From: Salegentibacter sp.
GTDB taxonomy: Bacteria; Bacteroidota; Bacteroidia; Flavobacteriales; Flavobacteriaceae
Reading direction: 5' to 3'
Assembly: GCA_017795085.1 (NCBI GenBank)
Contig: CP051246.1
Location: 1,552,514 to 1,616,513 of the forward strand
DNA: 64,000 bases
Shown here: piece after piece, positions 25,064-34,185 of the stretch
Numbering within the stretch: position 1 is the stretch's first letter
Layout of the letters: every line of letters begins with the position of its first letter
Program-made: the position numbers and the translations under genes
Notes under the pieces: generated by a model
The model's input: the letters and a program-made list of their open reading frames with translations, nothing else
Told to the model about the DNA's origin: nothing
Databases searched by the model: none

Positions 25064-26394
25064 GCTTTTTCCTCTTCTTTTATTGTTTCCGGTTCAGGGT
25101 GATATTCATCGTCCCATTCTTTAACATTAGGCGGCCCCATTTTTCCAACCGATTTCCCTACCATAAGTGAAACAGCAGCATCTCCGGTAACGTTTACCAT
25201 AGTTCGGCACATATCCAATGGGCGGTCTACTGCGAAAATAAGGGCCAAACCTGCTTCAGGAATTCCGGCCTGGGCCAGTACAATAACTAACATTACCATT
25301 CCCGCACCGGGAACAGCCGCCGAGCCGATAGAAGCTAAAGTAGCGGTAGCAATAATGCCTAATTGGGCAGCAATACTTAAATCCATCCCAAAAGCCTGAG
25401 CAATAAATACGGCAGCAACAGCCTGGTATAAACTGGTCCCATCCATATTGATGGTCGCACCAATGGGTAATACAAAACTTGTAACTTCACGGCTTACCCC
25501 CATATGCTCTTCTACCCTTTCCATAGTTACCGGTAAGGTAGCAGCACTGGAACTTGTTGAAAAAGCAAGAAGCTGTGCAGGAGCAATTCCGTTAATAAAA
25601 AATGATGGTTTATTTTTAGTGAAAATCCATACCAGTAAAACATAAATGCCAATCATTAAAGCAAGGCCTAATAACACGGTTCCTCCATACATGGCAAGTG
25701 CTGTAAACAAATCGGTGCTGGGAGATTCTACCACGAGGGCTGCTAAAAGCGCAAAAACCCCATAAGGTGCGGTAAGCATTATTAAATCGATCATTTTCAG
25801 GATAACCTCATTAAAACCATCAAAGAAATCTTTTACCGGTTTGGCAGTTTTTTCCGGAATTAAAATTAGGCCTATTCCAAAGAATATCGCGAAGAAAATC
25901 ACTTGCAGCATATTGGCATTATCGCCGGCTGCAGCGAAAATATTTTCAGGAACCAGATCTTCTAAGGCTTGCAAAGGACCGGCTTCCCGTTGTTTATCGG
26001 CATTGGCTTTAACCCCCGAGGCATCACCTTCATAACTTGCAATTAAATCTTGCTGGGTTTCCTGGGTAATGGCGTTTCCGGGTTTAATCAGGTTAACCAC
26101 CAAAAGTCCTATAGTTACTGCAATTATAGTCGTTACCACATAAATACCTATGGTTCGGGTACCCATTTTTGAAAGCTGTGAAATATCCTTTAAATCGGAA
26201 ATCCCCTTAATTAACGACCCTAAAATTAGTGGTACGGCAATAAGCTTAAGGGCATTTATAAAAATAGTACCAAAAGGTTTTATCCAATCGCTTACAAAAC
26301 CGGCTCCCCATTCAAAATTGGTTAAAATAAGGGCAAAAACAACCCCAGCCGCCATGCCGATTAAAATCTGCCAATGTAGAGCAAGTTTCTTCAT
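25060..26394 (-). CDS. Dicarboxylate/amino acid:cation symporter (DAACS family)
   Basis: The 444-residue inner-membrane protein has about eight helices plus two re-entrant loops. Signatures are the serine-rich hairpin FSTSSSAATLPVTM, the cation/substrate motif NMDGTSLYQAVAAVFIA and the last-helix RPLDMCRTMVNVTGD. It takes up glutamate, aspartate or C4-dicarboxylates with Na+ or H+. The Asp in VDRPLDMCRT near residue 390 and the Arg/Cys pattern there will decide substrate charge. The C-terminal tail is acidic and cytoplasmic. Confidence 0.93.
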   Translation of the reverse strand: MKKLALHWQILIGMAAGVVFALILTNFEWGAGFVSDWIKPFGTIFINALKLIAVPLILGSLIKGISDLKDISQLSKMGTRTIGIYVVTTIIAVTIGLLVVNLIKPGNAITQETQQDLIASYEGDASGVKANADKQREAGPLQALEDLVPENIFAAAGDNANMLQVIFFAIFFGIGLILIPEKTAKPVKDFFDGFNEVILKMIDLIMLTAPYGVFALLAALVVESPSTDLFTALAMYGGTVLLGLALMIGIYVLLVWIFTKNKPSFFINGIAPAQLLAFSTSSSAATLPVTMERVEEHMGVSREVTSFVLPIGATINMDGTSLYQAVAAVFIAQAFGMDLSIAAQLGIIATATLASIGSAAVPGAGMVMLVIVLAQAGIPEAGLALIFAVDRPLDMCRTMVNVTGDAAVSLMVGKSVGKMGPPNVKEWDDEYHPEPETIKEEEKA

Positions 26395-26416
26395 AATATT
26401 TTATTCTAAAATGAAA

Positions 26417-27481
26417 TTACAATTTTGCACATTTATTTTGAAGCATAAAATCTGCCAGAACTAAAGCTGCCATGGCTTCAACAATTGGTACTGCTCGGGG
26501 AACCACACATGGATCGTGACGGCCTTTCCCCTGCATTTTTACCATATCGCCTTCCCTGTTTATGGTTTCCTGATCTTGCATGATCGTTGCCACGGGCTTG
26601 AATGCAACATTAAAATAAATATCCATTCCGTTAGAAATACCACCCTGGATACCTCCGCTTAAATTTGTTTTTGTTGTCCCGTCTTCATTAAATAAATCGT
26701 TGTGCTGACTGCCTTTCATTTTTGTACCTTCAAAACCACTACCGTATTCAAATCCTTTTACGGCATTTATAGAAAGCATGGCTTTTCCCAGTTCGGCATG
26801 AAGCTTATCAAAAACCGGTTCACCAAGGCCTTTGGGAACATTTTTAATCACACATTGTACCGTTCCGCCCACCGTATCTCCTTCTTTTCGAATTTGCTTG
26901 ATATAAGTTTCCATTTGTTCTGCGGAAGCTTTATCAGGACAACGTACAGGATTGGTTTCAATTAAACTGAAATCAATTTCATGTGGCTTTTTATTCAGAA
27001 AAATATCTCCTACAGAAGCGGTAAAAGCGTTAATCTCTATATTTTCCAGCAATTGTTTGGCTAAAGCACCGGCTACTACTCTACAGGCAGTTTCCCGTGC
27101 CGAAGAGCGCCCACCGCCGCGATAATCACGAAAACCATACTTTTCATCGTAGGTATAATCAGCGTGGCTGGGACGATAGGTATTTTTTATATGCGAATAA
27201 TCTTTTGATTTTTGATTGGAGTTTTGAATAATAAAACCAATAGGAGTCCCGGTGGTTTTTCCTTCAAAGATTCCCGAAAGGAATTCAACCGTATCAGGTT
27301 CTTTCCGTTGGGTTACAATAGCCGATTGCCCGGGTTTTCTACGGTTTAGTTCGGTTTGTATTTTTTCTAAATCTACTGATAATCCGGCCGGGCATCCATC
27401 AATTACACCTCCAATTGCCGGCCCGTGAGATTCTCCAAAAGTGCTAAGCTTAAAAAGTTTTCCGAAGGAATTTCCTGCCAT
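26417..27481 (-). CDS. aroC: Chorismate synthase
   Basis: I start at [20 protein letters not shown] (354 residues), 12 codons inside the longest frame. The three family signatures are visible: [18 protein letters not shown], the FMN-site region [19 protein letters not shown], and the C-terminal [18 protein letters not shown]. It converts EPSP to chorismate, using reduced FMN as cofactor, the last common step of aromatic amino-acid synthesis. It has the same direction as the symporter, 22 bases apart; co-transcription is possible. Confidence 0.96.
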   Translation of the reverse strand: MAGNSFGKLFKLSTFGESHGPAIGGVIDGCPAGLSVDLEKIQTELNRRKPGQSAIVTQRKEPDTVEFLSGIFEGKTTGTPIGFIIQNSNQKSKDYSHIKNTYRPSHADYTYDEKYGFRDYRGGGRSSARETACRVVAGALAKQLLENIEINAFTASVGDIFLNKKPHEIDFSLIETNPVRCPDKASAEQMETYIKQIRKEGDTVGGTVQCVIKNVPKGLGEPVFDKLHAELGKAMLSINAVKGFEYGSGFEGTKMKGSQHNDLFNEDGTTKTNLSGGIQGGISNGMDIYFNVAFKPVATIMQDQETINREGDMVKMQGKGRHDPCVVPRAVPIVEAMAALVLADFMLQNKCAKL

Positions 27482-27907
27482 TTTTATGATTTTGAACAAA
27501 TGTAATTTTTTAACCACATATTTAAAAGCCTTCGTTAAATTAATATTTCTGTAACAAATTCAGGCATATTTAACTTCAGGATAAATATCTTTTAAAATGT
27601 CATTAAGCGATTAATAATTTAATATTCAAATCTTTGTTAAGATACCGGCTTTTACCAGCGCGTAATTTACCAGTCTAAATAAAATTAAACCAATGGCCTA
27701 AGAGCTTTTGTACGGATAAAATATTAAGTCAGGGGACTTAAAGAATATAAATCAACAAAACAAGCTCAGGGCAAGATATGGCAATTTTAAGGTAAAAGTT
27801 CATAATTCCAGAAATAAATGCGAGACAAATTGGCCCTTTAAAAACGGATGGCCAATACCAAACGAAATAAGCAGATAGCGATTAATAGTTTATAAAAATT
27901 TGTATAG
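27482..27907. other. Intergenic region between divergent aroC and an LpxH-like gene
   Basis: These 426 AT-rich bases hold no frame of gene quality on either strand. They must contain the promoters of both divergent genes. I see no repeat or stable hairpin. The last 20 bases before 27908 resemble those before 20316. Confidence 0.6.
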
Positions 27908-28726
27908 ATGAAAACTGGTCTAAAATATCCTGAACTGGTTGTAATTTCAGATACACACTTGGGTACTTTTGGGTGCCATGCCAATAAATTACTGGAATAT
28001 TTATACAGTATTCAGCCCCAAATATTGGTGTTGAACGGGGATATTATAGACATTTGGCAATTTAGAAAAAAGTACTTCCCAAAAACGCATTTGGCGGTTA
28101 TAAAACGTATTATTGAACTTAATGCCCTTGGTACCAGGGTGGTTTACCTAACTGGAAATCACGATGAAATGCTCAGGAAATTTAGCGGGACCCAGTTAGG
28201 AAATTTTGAAATTAGCAATAAACTGGTGTTGGATTTAGATGGGAAAAAAGCCTGGTTTTTTCACGGTGATATATTTGATGTATCTATAAAAAATGCCAAA
28301 TGGATTGCCAGCCTTGGTGCTATAGGCTATAGTTTACTTATTCATTTAAACCGTTTACTAAATTGGATTTTAGTTAAATGTGGAAAAAACAGATATTCAC
28401 TTTCAAATAAGATTAAACACCGAGTGAAAAATGCCAGGGAATTTATAAATAACTTTGAAAAGGCTGCTTCAGATCTGGCTATTGACAAAGGCTATAAATA
28501 TGTGGTTTGCGGCCATATTCATCAACCAAAAATGATAAGAAAAACCAATGTAAAGGGCACTTGTTTATACCTGAATTCAGGAGATTGGATTGAAAATTTT
28601 AGTGCCCTTGAATATAAAAACAAAAAATGGGAACTGGTTTTTCCCACAGCCGAAGAAAGTAAACAAACCCGATTAAATTTCCTTACTGCACTTACTGTTT
28701 TTGGAAACAAAAAACCGAAAATTTAG
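27908..28726 (+). CDS. UDP-2,3-diacylglucosamine pyrophosphatase-like metallophosphoesterase
   Basis: The 272-residue calcineurin-type phosphoesterase has its metal-site motifs in order: SDTHLG, NGDIIDIW, TGNHDEML, FHGDIFD and GHIHQPKM. The GDIIDIW and insert pattern is that of the LpxH/YbbF group of Bacteroidota, which hydrolyses UDP-diacylglucosamine in lipid A synthesis. Length and motifs fit, but related phosphatases in the same group have other substrates. The stop overlaps the convergent small gene by four bases. Confidence 0.82.
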   Translation: MKTGLKYPELVVISDTHLGTFGCHANKLLEYLYSIQPQILVLNGDIIDIWQFRKKYFPKTHLAVIKRIIELNALGTRVVYLTGNHDEMLRKFSGTQLGNFEISNKLVLDLDGKKAWFFHGDIFDVSIKNAKWIASLGAIGYSLLIHLNRLLNWILVKCGKNRYSLSNKIKHRVKNAREFINNFEKAASDLAIDKGYKYVVCGHIHQPKMIRKTNVKGTCLYLNSGDWIENFSALEYKNKKWELVFPTAEESKQTRLNFLTALTVFGNKKPKI

Positions 28727-28944
28727 TCATTTAAAACTTCAGCAAAAAAACCTTCCTGTTTTAAGAAATTAATTATGGTTTCTACACAAACCTGCTGGCC
28801 TTCCAAAGTTTCTATCCGTAAGATATTATCACAATCTTCAAGGTCAAAGTTTACCAAATAATTTTTATAATTCTGCTCGATGTCCTTTTGAAGCTTATTA
28901 GCTAAAACTGGATTACCGATATTGGTTTTAAACACTTCAACCAT
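28723..28944 (-). CDS. Small FDLEDCDNILR protein, HMA-like fold, copy 1
   Basis: The 73-residue acidic protein has a predicted beta-alpha-beta-beta-alpha-beta pattern like heavy-metal-associated domains but without CxxC. Its core NFDLEDCDNILRIE is almost identical to that of the protein at 35986-36201, and both begin with VFKT. The single Cys sits between two Asp. No function is known to me. It lies at the left edge of the VOC/DinB cluster and is transcribed leftward like the genes to its right. Confidence 0.7.
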   Translation of the reverse strand: MVEVFKTNIGNPVLANKLQKDIEQNYKNYLVNFDLEDCDNILRIETLEGQQVCVETIINFLKQEGFFAEVLND

Positions 28945-29029
28945 GCTAAAAATTTTTAGAAGAAACCTTTCTTAACAACAAGACGATTTTTCTGATTTTT
29001 TGTTACAATGATTTAGGTTAAATATCAGT

Positions 29030-29641
29030 TTATTCCGAAGGGAAATTTTCATTAGCCTTTACTTCCGCTATCTGTAAAGTATGTCTGGCTGTATGCCCGG
29101 CAATAAATAACATAGACTGGTATCCATCTATAGGGCCAAAAGGAGAATCACTAATATGATTTCTAAAAGCTTCAAGTGAAGCTTCCTGTATATAGCCCAA
29201 AACTTTTTCTCGTTGAAGTTGTAATTCGGTTATCCCCTCTTCCGGATTATCATATTTTCCTTCACCAGTTAATTCATCACTGGCCTGGGCTTTATGGCTA
29301 CGATCGTTTATTCCTTCAATAAGTTGTTCATCTTTAACCTGAACCTCCTCTTTTCGCTCTGGATTTTCAGGTTTTTCCATTCCGGCCTTGGCCATTTCAA
29401 ACAACATATTTTCTGTAAGTACAATATGCTCCAGACATTGACTTATTGACCATTCATTTTCTGAAGGTTTAAAGTGCATTTGTTCTTCTGAAAGTCCGGA
29501 AATCTCATTCTTAAGATTTTCAACGGTTTCTTCAAAATAATTCAGCAAAAAATCTTTATCATTAGCATTTTGCTGAGCATTAACGGTAAGTGGAAGGCTT
29601 CCTATAAAAAAAAGGATTAAGCCAAAAATTGAAGTTTTCAT
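29030..29641 (-). CDS. Secreted DinB-family protein
   Basis: The 203-residue protein has a signal peptide (SIFGLILFFIGSLPLTVNAQ) followed by a four-helix DinB domain. Candidate metal-binding histidines are in SISQCLEHIVLTE and in the pair AGHTARHTLQIAEV near residue 185. DinB/YfiT proteins bind a divalent metal through three His, and some are bacillithiol-dependent transferases. Export to the periplasm or beyond is unusual for that chemistry. A 267-base hairpin-rich gap separates it from the VOC genes on its right, so it may have its own promoter. Confidence 0.8.
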   Translation of the reverse strand: MKTSIFGLILFFIGSLPLTVNAQQNANDKDFLLNYFEETVENLKNEISGLSEEQMHFKPSENEWSISQCLEHIVLTENMLFEMAKAGMEKPENPERKEEVQVKDEQLIEGINDRSHKAQASDELTGEGKYDNPEEGITELQLQREKVLGYIQEASLEAFRNHISDSPFGPIDGYQSMLFIAGHTARHTLQIAEVKANENFPSE

Positions 29642-29663
29642 AAATTAATTTTTAATAAGTTAT

Positions 29664-29806
29664 TTTCGGGATTATCCCGAATTATTAAATTAAACCACTA
29701 TGGTCTTAAAATCCATAGTTTTTAGCAGACTAAAAGTCTGTTCTTGCGCCACGAATACACAAATATTTTTAAAGTAAGAACCCAATATAATCGTGCATTC
29801 GTAGCG
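29664..29806. repeat. Array of four small inverted repeats in an intergenic region
   Basis: In order: TTCGGGA-TTA-TCCCGAA (29664-29680); ACTATGG/CCATAGT (29698-29719); CAGACT-AAA-AGTCTG (29726-29740); and an imperfect 14-base pair CGCCACGAATACAC/GTGCATTCGTAGCG (29747-29760 with 29793-29806). The last pair resembles the 'cacgaat...attcgtg' palindromes scattered between genes in many Bacteroidota. Confidence 0.6.
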
Positions 29807-29908
29807 TTAAAAAATTTTAGAAACTAAAGTGAAATGCACTTAAATTAAAGGGATTTTTATCACTGCTCATTAAGTAAGATAGAATATTATCCTCCTAATT
29901 GTTGTAAA

Positions 29909-30334
29909 TTATAACTTTTTATTAATATTGTAAAACACATTAAATTTATGCCCGTCAGGATCAGCAAAGACACAAACATAGTAACCGTTTTCTTCATACA
30001 TTTTTTTCTGATCTTTTTTCGGATCAAATAAAATTTTTCCGCCTGTTTTCTTTACTTCTTCTACCCATTTGTTAACTTCCTGTTTATTTTCTGCTGAAAG
30101 CGTAAACATAATTTCATTTCCTTTACTTAAATCTGCTATTTCACCTTCAGCTGTGACTTTAAAACGTTTTTTTTCGAAAAAATGAATTACAAAATTGTCT
30201 TTTCCAATTATAAAACTTGCGAGTTCTTTGGTATCGGGAGAACAATTTGGTGTAAACCCCAATTTAAGATAAAAATCCCAGGTCTCTTCTACGTTATTTA
30301 CAGCTAAATTAGCCCAGATTTTTTTAGGTTGCAT
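29909..30334 (-). CDS. VOC-superfamily (glyoxalase/bleomycin-resistance type) protein
   Basis: This is a 141-residue single VOC unit pair: MQPKKIWANLAVNNVEETWDF opens the first beta-alpha-beta-beta-beta module. The second begins near WVEEVKKTGGKILFDPK and ends YVCVFADPDGHKFNVFY, whose terminal Glu/Asn position is often a metal ligand. It is probably a small-molecule binding or lyase enzyme; the substrate is unknown. The start codon lies four bases behind the upstream PhnB-like stop, so the two form an operon. Confidence 0.78.
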   Translation of the reverse strand: MQPKKIWANLAVNNVEETWDFYLKLGFTPNCSPDTKELASFIIGKDNFVIHFFEKKRFKVTAEGEIADLSKGNEIMFTLSAENKQEVNKWVEEVKKTGGKILFDPKKDQKKMYEENGYYVCVFADPDGHKFNVFYNINKKL

Positions 30335-30338
30335 ATAA

Positions 30339-30776
30339 CTACTTTTCAATAGGAAAATTCAACATCCATTTTATTCCGAATTTATCGGTAAAACTCGAAA
30401 AAAGATCTCCCCAAAACATTTCTTCCAGAGGCATTTCTACCTCTCCGTCGGCAGAGAGTTTATTAAACAAGCGTCGCGTCTCCTCTTCACTTTTAGGAGT
30501 GACCGATATATAATTGCTACTGCCAAAAATTGCTTTTTGCCCAAAGCTTTCCAAACAATCAGATCCCATTAAGATGTTATCGCCAATAGGCAGGGAAACA
30601 TGCATAATCTGATTGCCATTTTCTTGTAGTACCTCCTGATCACTTTCTTGTGAAGGTGGCATATCTTTAAAACGCATAATATCGGTGAAATCACCTCCAA
30701 AGACCGATTTATAAAAATTAAATGCATCTTCGCAATTGCCGTTAAAATTTAAATAAGGATTTAATGTTGCCATCAT
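30339..30776 (-). CDS. PhnB-like VOC protein
   Basis: The 145-residue protein has the PhnB pattern: YLNFNGNCEDAFNFYKSVFGG at the start, IMHVSLPIGDNILMGSD in the middle and FWGDLFSSFTDKFGIKWMLN at the end. The family is structurally VOC, often misnamed 3-demethylubiquinone methyltransferase, with no proven reaction. Either of the two initial Met codons may be used. It is transcribed with the neighbouring VOC gene. Confidence 0.8.
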   Translation of the reverse strand: MMATLNPYLNFNGNCEDAFNFYKSVFGGDFTDIMRFKDMPPSQESDQEVLQENGNQIMHVSLPIGDNILMGSDCLESFGQKAIFGSSNYISVTPKSEEETRRLFNKLSADGEVEMPLEEMFWGDLFSSFTDKFGIKWMLNFPIEK

Positions 30777-30855
30777 AAATAGTTATTGAGTTAGTAGTTT
30801 TGTTATCTTGAATTTATATCGAAAATAATATTAGATCTATGCTTCCAGGTGGAGG

Positions 30856-31719
30856 CTATGTTATACTTTCTGCATACTTTTTAAAGTTATTTAATATAGC
30901 CTGCCATCCATCCTGTTGCATTTTTCTACTGTTTTGGTCTTCAGCTTCAAATCTTTCCTCTACAAGTGTAGCCTTACCATCTCCTTTGAAATCTACTGAA
31001 ACTTTTCTACCATCAGCAAGGGTATAGGCCAGATACTCATTTTGTTTAACCTCATTATAAATTCCTTCAAAATCGAAACCGGCACTACCATCTTTGGCTT
31101 CCATCCTACTTGAAATTTTTCCGCCTTTACGTAAGTCATTCGTTGCGGCGGTGGTATGCCAGTCTTCTGAAGCGGCATTCCAGTTTTCTATATGCTGCGG
31201 ATCATTCCACACTTCCCAAACTTTTTCTACCGCTGCATTTACTACTACTGAAATATTTATGGGGTTATTTAGCGAACTATTATCTTCAGATAAACCCTTT
31301 AATTTTTCAAATGCTATTGGCCAGGTCTTAAGAAAATAATCTTTATACTCTTCATCAAGATCCATATGTACGGTAAGTTTAGTTTTTCCGTCTTTTTCCT
31401 CTAATTGATAGTCTTCCATGGAACCCGCCCAGGCTTTTACTTTTTCGCTCTCTAAATCTTCTTCCCCGTTTTTGTTGATTATTCCCAAATACATAAAGTT
31501 CATGATTTCAGGATCTTTACGTTTATCAATCTTCGCAATCATTCCTTCACCTTCAGCATTTAAAAAATAAATTTTACTGCCTTCTTTCCAGTCTGATTCT
31601 GCACGGGAGCCTTTAAAAAAAGCCGCCGTCCACTGCGGATAAGTTTTCTCACTCCATAATACCTCCCACACCTTTTCCCGGGGTGCATTAATGCTTACCG
31701 TAAAATTTCTCCTTTCCAT
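30856..31719 (-). CDS. Tandem SRPBCC (AHSA1/START-like) protein
   Basis: It starts at MERRNFTVSINAPREKVWEV (287 residues); upstream codons overlap the adjacent gene's end region. Two successive AHSA1-type units are visible. Residues 1-130 open with NAPREKVWEVLWSEKTYPQW. Residues about 145-287 open with VNAAVEKVWEVWNDPQHIENW. Each forms a hydrophobic-cavity helix-grip fold that binds lipids, polyketides or aromatic molecules. Duplication in one chain is uncommon but known. Its start lies five bases behind the reductase-like gene, so they are co-transcribed. Confidence 0.8.
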   Translation of the reverse strand: MERRNFTVSINAPREKVWEVLWSEKTYPQWTAAFFKGSRAESDWKEGSKIYFLNAEGEGMIAKIDKRKDPEIMNFMYLGIINKNGEEDLESEKVKAWAGSMEDYQLEEKDGKTKLTVHMDLDEEYKDYFLKTWPIAFEKLKGLSEDNSSLNNPINISVVVNAAVEKVWEVWNDPQHIENWNAASEDWHTTAATNDLRKGGKISSRMEAKDGSAGFDFEGIYNEVKQNEYLAYTLADGRKVSVDFKGDGKATLVEERFEAEDQNSRKMQQDGWQAILNNFKKYAESIT

Positions 31720-31723
31720 AATT

Positions 31724-32278
31724 CTATTGTTTAGTGTTATAAATAAATAGTACGTTTCCGCATTCAAAATGCAATGATTCTTTAAATTTAAGCGGTTTAA
31801 TAGTTTGAAGGTTATTAAAAACTGCTGTTCCTTTCCCCAATATTACCGGATTAACAATAAACCGATATTCATCGATTAAATTATTATCGGCAAGGAAAGA
31901 TGAAAGCCCGGCTCCTCCAAAAGCAACAATATTTTTTCCTTGCTTTTCTTTTAGTTTTATAATTTTGTTAACGGCATTTTTAGCAATAAAACGAGTGTTA
32001 TTCCAATGTGAAGAAGTAATGGAGCTTGATAAAACAATTTTAGGTAGGTTATTCATTGAATTTCTTATTTTTTGCTCTTCAGAAGAAACCTTTGGCCAAT
32101 ATGCAGCCATATTTTCATAGGTTTTCCTACCCAGTAAAATGGTATCTACCGAATTGAAAAATAAATTCATATAATCATCCATTTCAGCCGACCAGTTATG
32201 CCAACTAATATCTTTTTCAGGATTTTCTATAAATCCATCTATCGAAATCATTATGGATAATATCAACTTTTTCATCAC
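31724..32278 (-). CDS. RibD C-terminal/dihydrofolate reductase-like protein
   Basis: The 184-residue protein has the RibD_C/DHFR fold: LILSIMISIDGFIENPEKD at the start, DTILLGRKTYENMAAYWP, then the cofactor loop IVAFGGAGLSSFLADNNLIDEY (cited in part) and PVILGKGTAVF. Members reduce small heterocycles with NADPH; YyaP/YwjB relatives have unknown substrates. It lies in a run of leftward genes between the two-domain VOC gene (4 bases) and the SRPBCC gene (4 bases), so it is clearly in the same operon. Confidence 0.85.
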   Translation of the reverse strand: MMKKLILSIMISIDGFIENPEKDISWHNWSAEMDDYMNLFFNSVDTILLGRKTYENMAAYWPKVSSEEQKIRNSMNNLPKIVLSSSITSSHWNNTRFIAKNAVNKIIKLKEKQGKNIVAFGGAGLSSFLADNNLIDEYRFIVNPVILGKGTAVFNNLQTIKPLKFKESLHFECGNVLFIYNTKQ

Positions 32279-32282
32279 TCAG

Positions 32283-33209
32283 TTAATGCCCTTTAAAATC
32301 AGCTTTTAATTTTTCAATATCAAACTTCTTCATTTGCATAAAAGAAGCTATAACACGTTCTCTTTTTTCTGTATTTGGGTCCTGCATCATTTTATTGATT
32401 AAAGCCGAAGGCGCAACCTGCCATGAAACCCCAAATTTATCTTTTAACCAGCCACATTGCTCCGACTCCGGCACAGCCGAAAGTTTATTCCAGTAATAAT
32501 CAATTTCCTCCTGGGTGTCGCAATTAATAAGAAAGGAGATACTTTCATTAAATGGAAAATCATTTTCCATCCCGCTATCCATTGCCATAAAAGTCTGACC
32601 TTCCAATTGAAATTGGGCGTGTTTTACTGTACCTCGTGCATACTCATTTTTATCCGCTTCAGCATATTTTAAAATTCCTTCAATCTTTGAATTTTTAAAA
32701 ACAGTAGTATAGAATTTTATTGCTTCTTCGGCTTTGCCTTGACTTTTTCCGGTGAAAAAAAATGACGGAACTATTTTTTGTGTTGTACTGCGTGGCTCTT
32801 CCAGTATCAATTGCCAATTCACCCCAAACTTATCCTGAATCCACCCGTAAAGAGAACTCCATTCATACCTATCTAAAGGCATTAATACCTGAGAATTTTC
32901 ATCCAGTTTTTCCCAGATTTCATGTATTTCTTCTTTAGATTCACAAATCACAAAAAAAGATATCGAAGGATTAAACTGAAAATACGGTCCACCGTTTAAA
33001 GCAATAAAATCTTGGTTCTCAATAGTAAAATCAAGCGTCATTATACTGCCCGGCCTTTGCCTATGGATTTCTTTTCCCGATTCGCCATAACGAGAAATAG
33101 TTCCTGTTTTAGAATTTTTAAAAATGGAAGTATAGAACGCTGCGGCATCTTCAGCAGGTCTTTTCTCCGGATCAAACCATAAATGCGGAATTATTTTTTG
33201 TGTTTTCAT
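32283..33209 (-). CDS. Two-domain PhnB-like VOC protein
   Basis: The 308 residues contain two PhnB modules. Residues 1-140 include IIPHLWFDPEKRPAEDAAAF and WGWIQDKFG-like ends (YGWIQDKFGVNWQLIL). Residues 145-275 include PSFFFTGKSQGKAEEAI and CGWLKDKFGVSWQVAPSA. A C-terminal helix follows (ASFMQMKKFDIEKLKADF). Such fused PhnB proteins probably form an intramolecular VOC pair. The ligand is unknown. It belongs to the leftward operon whose likely regulator is the divergent WYL protein. Confidence 0.82.
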   Translation of the reverse strand: MKTQKIIPHLWFDPEKRPAEDAAAFYTSIFKNSKTGTISRYGESGKEIHRQRPGSIMTLDFTIENQDFIALNGGPYFQFNPSISFFVICESKEEIHEIWEKLDENSQVLMPLDRYEWSSLYGWIQDKFGVNWQLILEEPRSTTQKIVPSFFFTGKSQGKAEEAIKFYTTVFKNSKIEGILKYAEADKNEYARGTVKHAQFQLEGQTFMAMDSGMENDFPFNESISFLINCDTQEEIDYYWNKLSAVPESEQCGWLKDKFGVSWQVAPSALINKMMQDPNTEKRERVIASFMQMKKFDIEKLKADFKGH

Positions 33210-33269
33210 TATATTATTGCTTAAACCTTATAAAACTCGTAACCCTGTGGGTTTGGTAGTTACTCCTAT

Positions 33270-33626
33270 TTATTTAATTGGTACCACATATGAGATCATT
33301 TTCTTTATTTTTGCATTTTTAAAGCCTGAAAATTCATAAATATCACAAAAGCCATAAGACTTTTCCACTCCTTTTTCTTTCATTCTGAATGTTCCGTTTG
33401 CCGAAGCTAATTTTCCATGGGTAACTACTTTATCCAATTTGTTCTCCAACATTTCAAAATTATCCATCGAAGCCAGTTCTTTTTCTATTTCAGCCTTTCC
33501 TTTGTGGACTTTTCCACCCACCATTTCCCATGCTACATCATCGGCCATACTTTCTATAATAGTTTGTATGTCTCCTTTTAAAAACGCCAGTTGTAGTTCC
33601 TGTATTAATTTTTCCTTTTGTGACAT
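33270..33626 (-). CDS. NTF2-like/SnoaL-type small protein
   Basis: The 118-residue protein has a helix-rich start (KEKLIQELQLAFLKGDIQTI) and MADDVAWEMVGGKVHKGKAEI, the usual NTF2-like cone opening. A curved sheet follows, ending in FSGFKNAKIKKMISYVVP. The fold carries isomerases, hydrolases and binding proteins; no catalytic set can be assigned. It is part of the VOC cluster by direction and spacing. Confidence 0.75.
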   Translation of the reverse strand: MSQKEKLIQELQLAFLKGDIQTIIESMADDVAWEMVGGKVHKGKAEIEKELASMDNFEMLENKLDKVVTHGKLASANGTFRMKEKGVEKSYGFCDIYEFSGFKNAKIKKMISYVVPIK

Positions 33627-33682
33627 AATTTTATTTTCTTCTGTTTAAACCGCTGTGAGGTTTTTATATTTGTATGTTATAA

Positions 33683-34063
33683 CTATTCCTCTAAAACCGA
33701 TATAATATTTCCTTCAGGGTCTTTAAACCAGGCAAGGGTAGGTTCTTCTCCTTTACTTCGGCAAATTCCTTTTTCATCAGTGGCAATTTCACCATCGTAT
33801 TGTTCAAAACGAATCCCTTTTTTGGCCAGATGATCTACGGCTTTATCAATATTTTCCACCGGAATATTCAATACGGTAAAAACAGCCGGTTGATGATCGG
33901 GTTTGGGGTAGATAATAATATTGTTCGCCTTTGGAACTTCCAGCTCTAAAACTCCCATGGCAGAATCTTTTATAGGTAAATCCAATATTCCGGAATAAAA
34001 TTCTTTTGCCCTTTTAATATCTTTTACTGAAAAACTACTAAACATTGCTGAATACTTAAACAT
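33683..34063 (-). CDS. VOC-family protein
   Basis: The 126-residue glyoxalase-fold protein has FSVKDIKRAKEFYSGILDL, VFTVLNIPVENIDKAVDHL and the C-terminal PTLAWFKDPEGNIISVLEE, where the Glu is a typical metal-ligand position. It is the first gene of the leftward cluster, next to the palindrome at 34170. Lactoylglutathione-lyase-like or other lyase activity is possible; the substrate is unknown. Confidence 0.8.
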   Translation of the reverse strand: MFKYSAMFSSFSVKDIKRAKEFYSGILDLPIKDSAMGVLELEVPKANNIIIYPKPDHQPAVFTVLNIPVENIDKAVDHLAKKGIRFEQYDGEIATDEKGICRSKGEEPTLAWFKDPEGNIISVLEE

Positions 34064-34169
34064 TTGACTGTTGATTTTTGATTATGATAAAATTACATGC
34101 TTTTATCTAATAATTTAATGGGGTATTACGCCAAATTTTGGGGGAGATTGCGACAAATTTTAATCCTGC

Positions 34170-34185
34170 TGACAAAGCCTTGTCA
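34170..34185. promoter_or_regulatory. Palindromic operator candidate, site 1 (TGACAA-N4-TTGTCA)
   Basis: A perfect six-base inverted repeat separated by AGCC lies between the leftward VOC cluster and the rightward WYL regulator gene. CCTGC precedes it directly; read on the other strand the site is followed by GCAGG, as in site 2 at 37691. It is a likely operator of a dimeric regulator; the adjacent WYL protein is the first candidate. Confidence 0.6.
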
